Shown here: one piece after another, positions 45,601-55,426 of the stretch
Layout: every line of letters starts with the position of its first letter
How positions within the stretch are numbered: position 1 is the first letter of the stretch
Source of the DNA: Lactarius indigo
Lineage: Eukaryota > Basidiomycota > Agaricomycetes > Russulales > Russulaceae
Direction: 5' to 3'
Assembly: GCA_025766275.1 (NCBI GenBank)
Contig: JAFKAC010000075.1
Location: 1-64,000 of the forward strand
DNA length: 64,000 nucleotides
Notes under the pieces: model-generated
Told to the model about the DNA's origin: nothing
Seen by the model: only the letters and a program-made list of their open reading frames with translations
The model's database searches: none
Translations under genes and position numbers: made by a program

Positions 45601-47318
45601 AGGACGCCCAGCGCCTTATAAAACGGGCTCAAGAAGCATGGATACGCAATAGAGATACGCCCAGTTTCAAGATAGGAGACCTCGTGTGGCTGGAAGGAAG
45701 GCACCTTCGAACCAATCAGCCTACGGCAAAATTAGCGGCGCGACGCCACGGACCATTTCGGGTGACACAGGTGATGTCCCCTTACAATTATCGATTGGAA
45801 CTTCCCACGCAGTGGAGCATCCACCCAGTGTTCCATATCGATCTCCTCACGCCATACAAACAAACCCCCCTTCACGGGGAAAATTTCACACGACCGCCGC
45901 CCGAATTGATCGATGGAGAAGAAGAGTACGAGGTCGAGGCCATTCTGGACTCTCGGCACTTCGGCAAAGGAAGGAGGCTCCAATATCTCGTCAAATGGAA
46001 GGGATACCCAGACTCGGAGAATCAGTGGGTCAACAGGGAAGACGTCTTCGCACCGGAAGCGCTCCGCCTCTTTCGGGAAGCGCAAGCACACGGAACAATG
46101 GTTAAAAGGAGCTGGACCACTGCTCAGGAAAGTCGTCCCCTTTTCCTTCGCTCTGCCACCTCCACTCTCATGCCCACTTCCCCTCTACGACATGTCACCC
46201 AAGCGATGCTCCTCGACTCCCTTGCCGAAGATGCTCGGACCCTCCTCGCAGAAGACGACGAGACTGAGATTCCCAACACCCAAATCACCCCGTACACACC
46301 TGTCGGCCAGCCAGAGGGCCGTATCACCGCACAAGAATGGGCAAACGTCCTTGCCCGATTCCCCGACCCCACGCAACAGCCCGACGACGAGTCTGCCGTC
46401 GTCCACGTCTTTCGCGACGAGCACGGGGCGCGCGAGCCCATCGCTGCCATCCCCCCTAGCGACGACCTCATCGGCGTTCGCGGAATTTTCCCGCGCAACG
46501 ACGAGCGTTCAAGCTCTCCTGGAGTACGAGTTGGACGGTTGGAGGAGGGTAGTGGCGGAGTGGCAGAAGGAACAGTTAGACTCAGCCGCGGCCCGACTGA
46601 GAGAGATGCGAGAGCGGCGGCAGCGATGGAGGCTGCTGAGGCTGGCCATGACGACGACGATTACTACCCGGCACGCCACGCCTTCCTTCGAACGAAAGGC
46701 GACCCTACTAATCCCCGCATCACGCCCTGGCTCGTCAATTCCGACGGGTCCGCCATGTATCGAGGACGTGTGCGTGTACCAGGCGCCGCAGACCACCGTC
46801 CCTTCACCGCCGCTGACGACCCCGCACACGTTATTGCGCCTGAAGGGTTCCGGGCAAATCGACGACCCCATCACATTCCATACCCCATCACCGGGCCCGA
46901 CGGAGTAGAGAGGGACGCATCTCACGTCCAGATCATCGGAGGGGCGGACCCCCTTATACTCGGAGTCATACCGGGCTCCCCCCATTTGTACGGTAAGCCC
47001 CTCTATGCCGAGCCACACGTCAACGCCGCGCTACGCCCCACGTACCCCCACGAAGATCTCGTCATCTTCGCCGCGGACCGGATCACGGACCGCGCCCTCA
47101 ACCGTATCAACGACGAGACGCTCACCGCGGAAGTCACACGCTACTGCGCGGCCAGTTTCGAACTGGAGCGACTTCGCGCTAGGGTGGCCCAGCTCTGCGA
47201 CATGATCGCGTGCGCCCAAAGCGACCGACAAGACTCCATCTACCGACTGGAGCGCGCTACGGCACTCGAGCGCATCGCCGATGAACAGCGCGATTGGCCG
47301 GCTAGGGACTTTCGGTGA
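42573..47318 (+). CDS. pol: Inner Gypsy Pol polyprotein with long C-terminal extension
   Basis: Pol supplies the enzymes for copying and integration. Counting from 42573: protease active site Asp-Ser-Gly at 53-55; reverse transcriptase with YMDD at 405-408; RNase H with Asp557 in 'VDASGYVVG' and 'ADALSRRPD' at its end; integrase zinc finger (His-His-Cys-Cys, near 44850-44990); integrase core Asp834, Asp895 and Glu931, the last pair separated by 35 residues; a GPF/Y-type module near 45750; and a chromodomain near residues 1119-1160 ('YLVKWKGYPDSENQW'). About 390 further residues follow, with a conserved 'LTAEVTR' and coiled-coil end. There is no ATG at the frame start, so it is probably made as Gag-Pol by -1 frameshifting. 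Confidence 0.9.
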   Translation: MGKRGFSERLNPSVWVRALQCNSVIVTTRYRSLRIPVTVHTNYQTTETNALVDSGATDNFIRPRMAARAGIPIRPLETPRKIWNIDNTENKAGLITHYVNLEVKTRGQIKRMTFLVTDLGSEDMVLGYPWLSAFEPTISWATATMHPDMQPVVLATNEELLTGLAARALIVAEKEAIVQELEGDEVFVKATTSTELAISAKQQQTAAVLPPVYAEYSALFNEQASHRFPPSRPWDHAIDFKPSAPAAIDCKIYPMTQKEEGELKDFLEEKLKQGYLRPSISPYASSFFFIKKKDGKLRPVQDYRVINSHTIRNQYPLPLIQDLILDLSNAHIYTKLDIRWGYNNIRIRDGDQEKAAFKTKFGLFEPTVMFFGLTNSPATFQAMMNHIYRDTIAKHERLGTTIRVYMDDIGIATHFDHDLAAHIAAVRDVLNVAREHDLYFKLEKCLFHQPRMDYLGVILERGVTRMDPVKVQGIKDWPTPTKVKDVRSFLGFCNFYRLFIRGFATHAKPLTKLTRKDEEWKWTDEENNAFNTLKRLVTEEPVLAHPILQDPFELEVDASGYVVGAVLLQRKSDGKRHPIGYYSATLSTAERNYDIYDLELLAIVKALRNWRPLLAGAPHKIKIHSDHLNLQYWKSPQKISRRVAREVLELSEYDFEIHHIKGKNNGRADALSRRPDYNQGEDDNSEVVVLPPEVFVRTLNVARTFTTNPNLLQPRHQQDDEVIKVWVDPHNLKKIEGEWYKDGRFVITGPASTYRVLIHDHHDLPIHGHPGVARTQRILERHYWWPRLRKDVYEYVQGCAECQRNKVNTRPIRAALHPITPVLDAVPFQTIAMDFITKLPPSRGYDSILTVTDHDCSKASIFIPCREEITAEETAALYVAHVFKRFGLPRKCISDRDPRFASKFTREVCRVLGIQQNISTAYHPRTDGQSERTNQWLEQYLRFWVNERQDNWVAYLPIAEFAHNNWPHEHTKQSPFQLLMGYNPQADWTDKPSPLPQVTKRLTQLKEAREDAQRLIKRAQEAWIRNRDTPSFKIGDLVWLEGRHLRTNQPTAKLAARRHGPFRVTQVMSPYNYRLELPTQWSIHPVFHIDLLTPYKQTPLHGENFTRPPPELIDGEEEYEVEAILDSRHFGKGRRLQYLVKWKGYPDSENQWVNREDVFAPEALRLFREAQAHGTMVKRSWTTAQESRPLFLRSATSTLMPTSPLRHVTQAMLLDSLAEDARTLLAEDDETEIPNTQITPYTPVGQPEGRITAQEWANVLARFPDPTQQPDDESAVVHVFRDEHGAREPIAAIPPSDDLIGVRGIFPRNDERSSSPGVRVGRLEEGSGGVAEGTVRLSRGPTERDARAAAAMEAAEAGHDDDDYYPARHAFLRTKGDPTNPRITPWLVNSDGSAMYRGRVRVPGAADHRPFTAADDPAHVIAPEGFRANRRPHHIPYPITGPDGVERDASHVQIIGGADPLILGVIPGSPHLYGKPLYAEPHVNAALRPTYPHEDLVIFAADRITDRALNRINDETLTAEVTRYCAASFELERLRARVAQLCDMIACAQSDRQDSIYRLERATALERIADEQRDWPARDFR
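42576..42582 (+). promoter_or_regulatory. Putative -1 ribosomal frameshift site
   Basis: GGGAAAA is set as G-GGA-AAA in the gag frame, a canonical X-XXY-YYZ slippery heptamer. It lies 18 nt before the gag stop codon. A -1 slip enters the pol frame exactly. I did not identify a downstream pseudoknot. Confidence 0.65.
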
Positions 47319-47333
47319 GTCGGGGTCTCACGC

Positions 47334-47347
47334 TGAAAGGAGGGTGA
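47334..47347 (+). promoter_or_regulatory. Polypurine tract of the inner Gypsy
   Basis: The purine-rich GAAAGGAGGGTGA run directly precedes the 3' LTR and would prime plus-strand DNA. The outer element has AAAACGGGGGGTAA in the same place (54253-54266). Confidence 0.7.
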
Positions 47348-47858
47348 TGTTACGTTTCGACTCGAGTGGACTATGCGACTCATAACCTTACTGTACCGGT
47401 TGTCACTACGGCGGTAAGGTATATTAGTGACGGACTTACTTACGGTGATACGGTAGTGCGATAGGCGATAGGGACTCGATAGCTGACTGATGACCGACGC
47501 CACTAGTACTGGTACTAGTAGTATTAGGGTTTGCGAGATTTCTGCGACACGTTGGACGCTACTCACTGTGACTCATAGCAGCGCTTCAAAGCCTGCTGGG
47601 ATGTGTATTTAAACTGCCTTGTGAAGACCAAGATACGCCATCTTGGTCTTCTTGAATCGTCACTTGTCTTCTCTCTTATTTCTCTCCATCCTTTCGTTCT
47701 GAACCGCAACCTAAAATCTTCGACTTGCCGGTGTACCTCCACGTATTCACTAAGGCAAGAACTTGGACCTCCGTGTCTTCAAGGGTAGAAACTCCGTTAT
47801 AGCTAAGTTGTTACCACCAACCGAGCTCAAGTCGAGCTAACGTCGTGGCGACGTTACA
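47348..47858 (+). repeat. 3' LTR of the inner Gypsy
   Basis: 511 bp. By eye it differs from the 5' LTR only at two CpG-type transitions (cgcg versus cacg, and gtcatgg versus gtcgtgg). Confidence 0.95.
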
Positions 47859-47954
47859 TACGGCTGCTCCAGGTGGTGGAGGACATCCTATAGGAGGAAG
47901 TGCGCTGGCAGGCGGAAGCGGCCCTCCGGGAGGCTCAGGAAGCCATCATGGAGG

Positions 47955-48190
47955 CGGTGCGCCTGGAGGTGGAGGTGGTGCGCCTGGAGGTGGAGGCGGT
48001 GCGCCTGGAGGTGGAGGCGGTTCGCCTGGAGGTGGAGGTGGTGCGCCTGGAGGTGGAGGCGGTGTGCCTGGAGGTGGAGGTGGTGCGCCTGGAGGTGGAG
48101 GCGGTGCGCCTGGAGGTGGAGGCGGTGTGCCTGGAGGTGGAGGCGGTGCACCTGGAGGTGGAGGCGGAGGCGGCGCGCCTGGAGGTGGAG
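47955..48190 (+). repeat. Gly-rich minisatellite in outer gag
   Basis: Tandem copies of an approximately 21-bp unit, 'ggtgcgcctggaggtggagg', encode (A-P-G-G-G-G-G)n. The inner element has a shorter poly-Gly run at the corresponding place in its Gag. Confidence 0.85.
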
Positions 48191-49209
48191 GCGCAGCTGC
48201 AGGAGGAGGAGCAGCCCCGGGCCTCCTTAACGGGAGACTCGGAGGGAACGCCCTGCCGGAGTTTACAGGAGATCGGGAATCAAGTCGGGCGTTTCTCAAC
48301 GCCTTCTCCCTCTATTGAGGAATGAACCCCACCGTGCAACAATTGGTGGTCCTGTACTCCCGTGCAATGACCCTCCTCTCCTACATCCGAGGCCCCCTTG
48401 TGGACGATTGGGTCGAAGAACAAATTCAGTGGCTTGTTGCCCAACTAGTAGCAGGAGTGGCCCTAAACAAAGAAAACCTTTGGGACACTATTGAAGCGCG
48501 ATTCATTCAGGCCTACACTGATACCACACAACAGCAGAAGGCCCGACACTCCATCCAAACTCTCAGAATGGAGAAAGAAGACATCGACACTTACATCGCA
48601 AAATTCTCAAACCTCGCCAACAAAGCAGGATATAATAAAGACAAAGCTACCACACTGGAAATTTTCCAGAAGGGACTCCCTAATGCCCTAATCGTAAACG
48701 CAATCAAATTCCATCATCCAATCACATGGGATGACTGGAAAGCAGCCGTAACACTGCAACAGGCCGAATACCTCCTTCTGAAGGACAAACTCACGAAAGG
48801 AGGAAACAATAAACGAGGGGGAGCATCCCGTGACCAGTGGTTGTCGGCGTTAAACAAGAACCGAGATCCCAATGCGATGGATGTCAGCCACACAAGAGCT
48901 AGAGCCGCTTTAACAGACACTGAGAAACTGCAACTGCAGAAAGAAGGAAGATGCTTCCACTGTCGAGGCCAAGGGCATATTTCCCGCAACTGCCCTCAGA
49001 AGTCTACCACCATCAAGACAACTGAAACCACGACTCCCGCAACCAGCGCCCCTACAACCACCACTATCTCCATGACCGCATCACGCCCCCTTTCCAACGA
49101 AGAACAGGCGGACACCCAGGTAGCAGCGCTATTCGCTCAAACCTCAGAAGTACGAGAATTGATGGTAGACAAATTATTTGGCCAGAAGAAGGATTTTCTG
49201 AACGCTTGA

Positions 49210-52200
49210 ACCCGGCGGCCTGGGCTAGAGCATTAAAACTTAGCGTGTACAATAGCAGATTCCGATCCATGTGAATTCCAGTTCTTTTCAAATCTGCTCA
49301 CGCGACAGCCGAACGAAACGTCCTCATCGATTCCGGCGCAACCGATAATTTTATAAGCGCAAACCTCCTGAAACGACTAAAGATAGCCTGGCTAGCTACC
49401 AAACGTCCCACCAAGATATGGAATGTGGATGGAACCCACAATCAAGGAGGGGAAATCACCTCCTTCACCGACCTTACGGTCAAAATGGGAGGAAAGACCC
49501 AACATCTCAGGTTCCTTATCACTGACCTCGGAAATGATGAGGTTATACTCGGATACCCCTGGTTCACAGCCTTCAAACCAAAGTTCCACTGGCGGGATGC
49601 CACCCTCGATGAAGAATTCCAACCGGTAGTAATCACCAGCCTGAATTTGTCAGACGAAGCCATGCCTATGGAAGCTACCATTAAGGCATTGGAGACGTAT
49701 CAACTTGACGAACTGGCCTGGGAACAACTGGAAGGAGAAGAAGCGCCATCCATCCGACTGCGAAAGACGACGACAGCATCGGAATTAGCACAACAAGAAG
49801 CCGCAAAGAAGCCCCAGAAGACCTTTGAAGAAATGATTCCAGACAAATATAGAAGGCATCAAAAGGTGTTTAGTGAAGAAGCCTCCCAACACTTCCCCCC
49901 TTCACGAACATGGGACCATGCCATTGACCTAATCCCAAATGCCCCGAAGACCATGGACTGCAAGGTATACCCTCTTACAGTTCCAGAAACCGAAAAGCTA
50001 TCCGAATTTATAACAGAACATCTGGACAAGAGGTACATACAACCATCGAAATCCCCCTACGCATCTCCATTCTTCTTCATCAAAAAGAAGGATGGGAAGT
50101 TACGCCCAGTACAAGATTACCGCCGACTCAACGAACTCACGGTAAAAAACCACTACCCACTCCCCCTAATCCTGGAACTTATCGATCGAATCCGGAAAGC
50201 GCGGCTTTACTCTAAGCTTGACATATGATGGGGATATAACAACGTTCGAATCAAGCCAGGCGACGAGTGGAAAGCGGTGTTCAAGACCAATCAAGGACTA
50301 TTTGAGCCAAAAGTCATGTTCTTCGGACTCACCAACTCCCCTAGTACTTTCCAAACCATGATGGACACCATATTCTGAGAACTGGTGCTTACGGGAGAAG
50401 TCATTGTCTATATGGATGATATCCTCATCGCGACTGCAGACAATCACGTCCATCACAGACAGGTATTACACCGTGTCCTAGACCTCTGCGACGAACACGA
50501 TCTGTACATTAAACCGGAAAAATGTGTGTTCGAGGTTTATGAAGTGGAATACCTAGGACTAATCATCGGGCATGGCAAGCTACGAATGGACCCTGTAAAA
50601 GTACAAGGAGTGCAAGATTGGAAGGCGCCAAAATCCCTAAAAGAAGTACAAGCCTTTTTGGGGTTCTGTAATTTCTACCGGCAGTTCATAAGGGGCTTCT
50701 CCACAATAGCAAGGCCACTCCACAACCTCACAAAGAAGGACACACCTTGGGAATGGACAAATGCCAGACAACAAGCCTTCGATACCATCAAAGAACGAAT
50801 CAGCTCCGAACCAGTACTCCTATTCCCAGATTTAGATCAACCCTTCGAAATAGAAGTGGATGCTTCCAGTTACGCTCTAGGAGCAGTATTAAACCAAAAG
50901 GGAGAAGATCGGAGAATGCACCCAGTCGTGTTCTACTCCGAATCACTAACGGAAGCGGAACGCAACTACGATATCTATGACAGGGAACTATTAGCCATCG
51001 TCAAGGCCTTGCGAATGTGGTGCACATATCTAATTGGTTCCCCTCACCTGATAACCATCCACACCGACCATGCCAACCTCCAATACTGGAAGGAACCAAG
51101 AAAAATCAGCAGGCGCGTAGCACGAGAATTCCAGGAACTCTCTAAATACAATTTCATACTCAAGCACATCCCTGGCACCAAAAATACCCAAGCAGACTCC
51201 CTATCAAGACGCCCTGACTATGACGATGGAACAACGGATAATGACCATGTCACGGTACTACCAGAAGAAGTGTTCCTGAAAGTCACCCAGACGTCCATGC
51301 ATGACATGGACATATGGACCCAGATTACTCAAAACATGGAAGAATCGGCAGTACTTCCATGGGTCGAACCCCATAACCTAAAGAAGCACGATGGGCTATG
51401 GTGGAAGGGTGACGCCCTCGTTGTTGTGGGAAACAACGACCTTAAGCGGGGGGTAATCACCTTCTTCCACGACACTCCAAGCGCCGGACATCCAGGAATC
51501 GCCAATACCCTAGAACTAGTACGACGCGACTTCTGGTGGCCGAATATGTGGAAGCGTATGTCAAGGGATGTGCCATCTGTCAAAGCAACAAGATTAACCC
51601 TCACCAACAAAAGCCACACCTGTTCCCCATCACCACAGACCCAACAGCCGAACCCTTTGAAGTGGTAGCAATGGACTTCATAGTCAAACTCCCCATATCA
51701 AACGGATTCAATTCAATTCTCACCATCACCGATCACGATTGCTCGAAAGCATCAATATTCATTCCCTGTAATGAAACTATCACATCAGAAGGAGTGGCCA
51801 AACTTTATCTCCAACACGTATACCCTCATTACGGCCTACCCAGAAAAATCATATCCGATCGAGACCCCAGATTTGCGTCTACTTTCATGAGACAACTATG
51901 CCACACTCTGGGAATACAACAAAACATATCATCGGCATATCACCCCCAGACCGATGGCCAGTCGGAACGCACCAACCAATGGCTGGAACAATACTTACGA
52001 CACTGGTGCAATGTAAGGCAAGACAATTGGGCGGAAGTCCTACCGATGGCACAATTCGTGCATAACTCCTGGGCAAATGCCACAACCAAACACTCCCCAT
52101 TCTCACTCCTTATGGGATGGGAACCGCGGACCACCTGGAACCCCAAACCGTCGAGCTGCCCAGCCATAGATCAACGATTGGAAGAGCTGCTGGTACTCAG

Positions 52201-52720
52201 GCAACACGCCCAAGATAGCATTAAACACGCACAACGCCTCATGATGCAACAAGGCAAAACGGGGTTCACACCCTATCAACAAGGAGACCAAGTATGGCTA
52301 GAAGGGACAAACCTCCGTACCTTCTACCCCACAAGTAAACTAGCCCCAAAGAGACACAGACCATTCAAAATAACAAAGGTTCTATCAGATGTTTCCTATG
52401 AACTCAAACTCCCCGTTACATGGAAGATCCACCTGGTATTCCATGCAAACCTTCTCACACCGTATAAGGAAACGGAGATGCACGGCGCAAACTTTACCCA
52501 ACCTCCACCTGACCTTATCAATGGAGAAGAGGAGTATGAAGTGGAGCACATTGAAGACGCCCAAGCATGAGGGCGAGGGCGCAAACTCCACTACCTAGTA
52601 AAGTGGAAAGGATTCCCACCGAGTGACAATATGTGGGAACCTGCAACCAACATGACCCATGCCGCAGACGCCATCAAGAACTACTATAGACAACATCCAT
52701 CTGCCAAAGGGGCTGGACGA
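49210..52720 (+). pseudogene. Outer Gypsy Pol
   Basis: The same domain order as the inner Pol is seen: protease 'DSGATDNFI' near 49330; reverse transcriptase 'YMDD' near 50409; RNase H 'VDASSYALGAVL' near 50860; integrase zinc finger near 51490-51590 with a small deletion-type frame break; core 'MDFIVKLP', 'SDRDPRFAS' and 'DGQSERTNQW'; and a chromodomain 'YLVKWKGFPPSDNMW' near 52590-52635. TGA stops lie at 49272, 50226, 50376 and 52568; alignment with the inner Pol indicates that 50226 (DIRWGY) was an arginine CGA, and the others fit CGA as well. The element cannot make a full Pol. Confidence 0.85.
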
Positions 52721-52769
52721 ACAACATAAAAGGAGCTCAACCACCCTAAAGAGTTCCCCCAGCCCTGCA

Positions 52770-54232
52770 ATGTCCAATACACCAGTCTCCGACACCACCC
52801 TCGTCCACGTCCTCAGTAACCCGCAACTTGAAGTCGCCCTCGAACGAGGGATCGTTACCATCGATCTCGTAGACGTCCCCTGACTATCACCACCACCGTC
52901 TCCCCAGGTCACTATGACTATCGACCCCGTCCCCATAATACCCCGAACTCCAGAACGAGAACCTGGAGAACTCACCCCATCAACGCTGGAAGAAGGACAA
53001 TACTCCCCCACACCTCCTCCGCAACAGTCACACACTCCCCCACCCGAACCACCCGCACCTTCACCACCATCTTCCTCACCTTCCACACCACCACCACCAC
53101 TTGAGCCCTTTACTCCTGTCTGCGTCCACACACCTATTGACTACAACCGACCTGATTCCCCTCCTGACGACACTGATGACCCCGGCGCCCCCTTCTTCCC
53201 GAACACACTAGGCACCCCGAAGTTTTACCCCCTACAGATCCCACTACCTGACAGTGGATCCAACACTTCGAAGTATATCTACTATCGCAAAGGATTCACC
53301 GAGGTAGTAGGAACGATGGGCACCAGGCAACCACACTATGGGGAAACAGTCTATCTCTCGTGCTCAGGCCTAACATCTCGGCGCCCCCCTTCACAGCTGA
53401 ACAACTCCAGTTCTTCGACCCCCATGACATTCGCACTTGTGCCTTAGATGAAACCCTCATTGAACTCAACTCTCCATGTCTCACAGCTGAAGTCACTAGG
53501 CTGCACACCGGGCTTCTCGCTCTCAAAGCAATCGATGAAAAGTGCGAGAAACTGGAGGAAGACGCACGCAAACTACGGTCGGAACGACTCACGGTGGACC
53601 TGATGCTGGCCAGTACCAAGAGAAGGCTCCAGTATGCTGGAGCCCTTGCCACCATTGGCAATGAATATGCGCGGATGACAGCACTCCCAGCCCCACTCCG
53701 GCACTCACGATACGCTATCCCCTTTTCCCCACAACAAGGGGGACCACTAGAGTTCCCTCGCCTCGCCGACAAACCCCACCGATGACGCTGCTATCACTGT
53801 GGAAGTTCTCACCACCTTGTACGCGACTGCCCCACCAGGCCATGACCAGCCTGCCGACATTGCCAAAGCCAAGAGCACCAGTCTTATCGGTGTATCTTCC
53901 GTTGCGCAGGAATGGTCGAAGAAGTTATCACCACCACCCAAGCAGACAAATGCATCCGGCAGGCAATAAACACTGAAGCATCTACCTCCTTCACGGTTCC
54001 GGAACCACCAACGATCGCCACCGAAACTCAAGGGAGGTGGTGCGGACGATGCTTCCGCACTGATGCCAATCATGATGAGATCCGATGCCCGCAATACGAG
54101 ATGTGCCGCAAATGTGGGAAACGCGGGCCTCTCTTCTTTCTCAAAACTCACTACTGTCGACTCGACATCTCCCCGTGGCCAGAGAACAACCTCGACGCCG
54201 ACATCTACGACCTTGTTGATCCTGAATCCTGA
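52770..54232 (+). pseudogene. Outer Gypsy third coding region: coiled coil plus zinc knuckles
   Basis: It lies after the chromodomain, in a different frame from Pol, starting at ATG 52770. It has a Pro/Ser/Thr-rich first half, then 'LTAEVTR' near 53483 followed by a Leu/Glu/Lys-rich helical stretch, both shared with the C-terminal extension of the inner Pol. It ends with Cys/His knuckles: CYHCGSSHHLVRDC (near 53790), CRHCQSQEHQSYRC (near 53850), CGRCFRTDANHDEIRC (near 54040) and a fourth Cys-rich group ending near 54155. TGA stops at 52881, 53783 and 53843, and a frameshift near 53355, interrupt it. A role in nucleic-acid binding is inferred from the knuckles only. Confidence 0.6.
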
Positions 54233-54266
54233 AGTTGAGGCGTCTTCAGGCCAAAACGGGGGGTAA

Positions 54267-55426
54267 TGTTACGATCTTCTTCGGACTCGTTCTTTTGCAT
54301 ATCACTGTTCCCTTCCCCATACTATACGAGCCCTGTATGATTACACGGACTTTACGATTATCCGGTTCCTATCGCGCACCTTACTTATCGATGTTCCCTT
54401 CTGATAAAGTTCAACATGTGTTAGTTTCTGTCGTGTTCCCAATCACGCACGATCCCGCGTGATTCACCCTTATCCCCAGTATGATATCCCTTTGTTCTCT
54501 TTATGCCCTGTCCATTGTTCCGAGACTGACGATGGCACCATCTGTTTGTAGTCACCACACTGGCCATTATCTATTTAAACCTAGTCCTATCTAGCTTGTA
54601 CGGTAGACTAGACTTCTTGTGTAATACTACACTCGAACTGTTACGATTTTCCCCGGACTCATTCTTTCACTTACTGCTATTCCCTTTCCCCACCCCATAC
54701 GAGCCCTGTACGATTACACGGACTTTACGATTACCCGGCTTCTATCGCGCGCCCAACTTATCGATGATTCCTTCAGATAAAGTTCGACATGTGCTAGTTT
54801 CCGACTTGTTCCTACTCACGCGCGACCCCGCGTGATTCACCTTTGTTCTCGATATATCCATGCGTTGTTCCCTTTATGCCTCTCCCTTTATCCCTTAACT
54901 TAGCGATGGCGCCATCTGTTTGTAGCGACCATACAGCATGATCCCTATTTAACTCTAGTCGTATCTAGCTTGTACGGTAGACTAGACTTCTTGTGTAATA
55001 CTACACTCGTCTAAGACGGAACACCTCTGTGTGCTCTTTGTCTTGCGACCCTTGTTCCTGCTAGGCCTTCGCGTCTTAGCCTCCCTCTACGATCCAAGTG
55101 ACCGACGTCCTTGTGATCCTTGTGCATCATCTTATCTGAAGTCGAGCCTTTGAGCTTAGACTACCGCATTCCCGACTGACTTAGTACAGGTCGTACTCAA
55201 CGCCCCGGTAGTGGCGTTACACGAACGCCTTTGTGCCCTCATCGTCTCACGAACCCCCTCGCCTTTGCCAGACCTTCGCGTCTTGGCCTCCCTCTATGAT
55301 CCAAGTGACCGCCGTCCTTGTGATCCTTGTGCATCATCTTGCTGAAGCCGAGCCTTGGAGCTTGTGCTACCGTTATTTGACTGACTCAGTACAGGTCGTA
55401 CGCAATGCCCCTGTAGTGGCATTACA
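54267..55426 (+). repeat. Right LTR of the outer Gypsy, split by a solo LTR
   Basis: The two parts, 54267-54638 and 55227-55426, together equal the 572-bp left LTR. The split is caused by the solo LTR at 54639-55221 and its CGAAC duplication. Confidence 0.95.
54639..55221 (+). repeat. Solo LTR of a related Gypsy subfamily
   Basis: 583 bp, TGTTACG...GTTACA, flanked by CGAAC (54634-54638 and 55222-55226). It is clearly related to, but distinct from, the outer LTR. It keeps TATTTAA at 54946 and AGACTAGACTT at 54979. It is the product of LTR-LTR recombination after an insertion into the outer LTR. Confidence 0.95.

Larger units (their letters stand above)
40004..47858 (+). mobile_element. Inner Ty3/Gypsy chromovirus, apparently intact
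   Basis: A 7855-bp element with 511-bp LTRs at 40004-40514 and 47348-47858 that differ at two positions by eye. The target duplication is TACG (40000-40003 and 47859-47862). It lies inside the gag of the outer element. Gag and pol are open over 6.8 kb. Near-identical LTRs and open frames indicate a recent, possibly still mobile copy. Confidence 0.95.
39518..49209 (+). pseudogene. Outer Gypsy gag, interrupted by the inner element
   Basis: Gag forms the virus-like particle. The frame opens at a GTG (39518) aligned with the GTG of the inner element's gag, with no upstream ATG in frame. Part one runs to 40003; part two resumes at 47863 after the inner element and its TACG duplication are removed. 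It reads 'TGYYVFDPDKNTYKPIEY', then a long Gly-rich (A-P-G-G-G-G-G)n repeat, a capsid-like region, and a CX2CX4HX4C zinc knuckle (CFHCRGQGHISRNC, near 48952-48993) before the TGA at 49209. TGA stops at 39569 and 48316 both replace expected TGG tryptophan codons. Confidence 0.8.
38925..55426 (+). mobile_element. Outer Ty3/Gypsy chromovirus, nested and decayed
   Basis: It is bounded by LTRs at 38925-39496 and 54267-55426; the second is 572 bp once a solo LTR and its duplication are removed. The 5-bp target duplication is GGAAA (38920-38924 and 55427-55431). Removing the inner element (40004-47858) rejoins its gag frame. The order is gag, protease, reverse transcriptase, RNase H, integrase and chromodomain, then a third coding region with zinc knuckles. 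Nine in-frame TGA stops and a few indels make it non-autonomous. Confidence 0.9.

Noticed and set aside
45913..46908. 331-codon frame overlapping inner pol
   Set aside because: It overlaps the conserved Pol frame in another register and lacks conservation with the outer element; it is a shadow frame.
47845..48318. Frame starting in the inner 3' LTR and running into Gly-rich sequence
   Set aside because: It is the second half of the outer gag read through from the LTR, not an independent Gly-rich gene.
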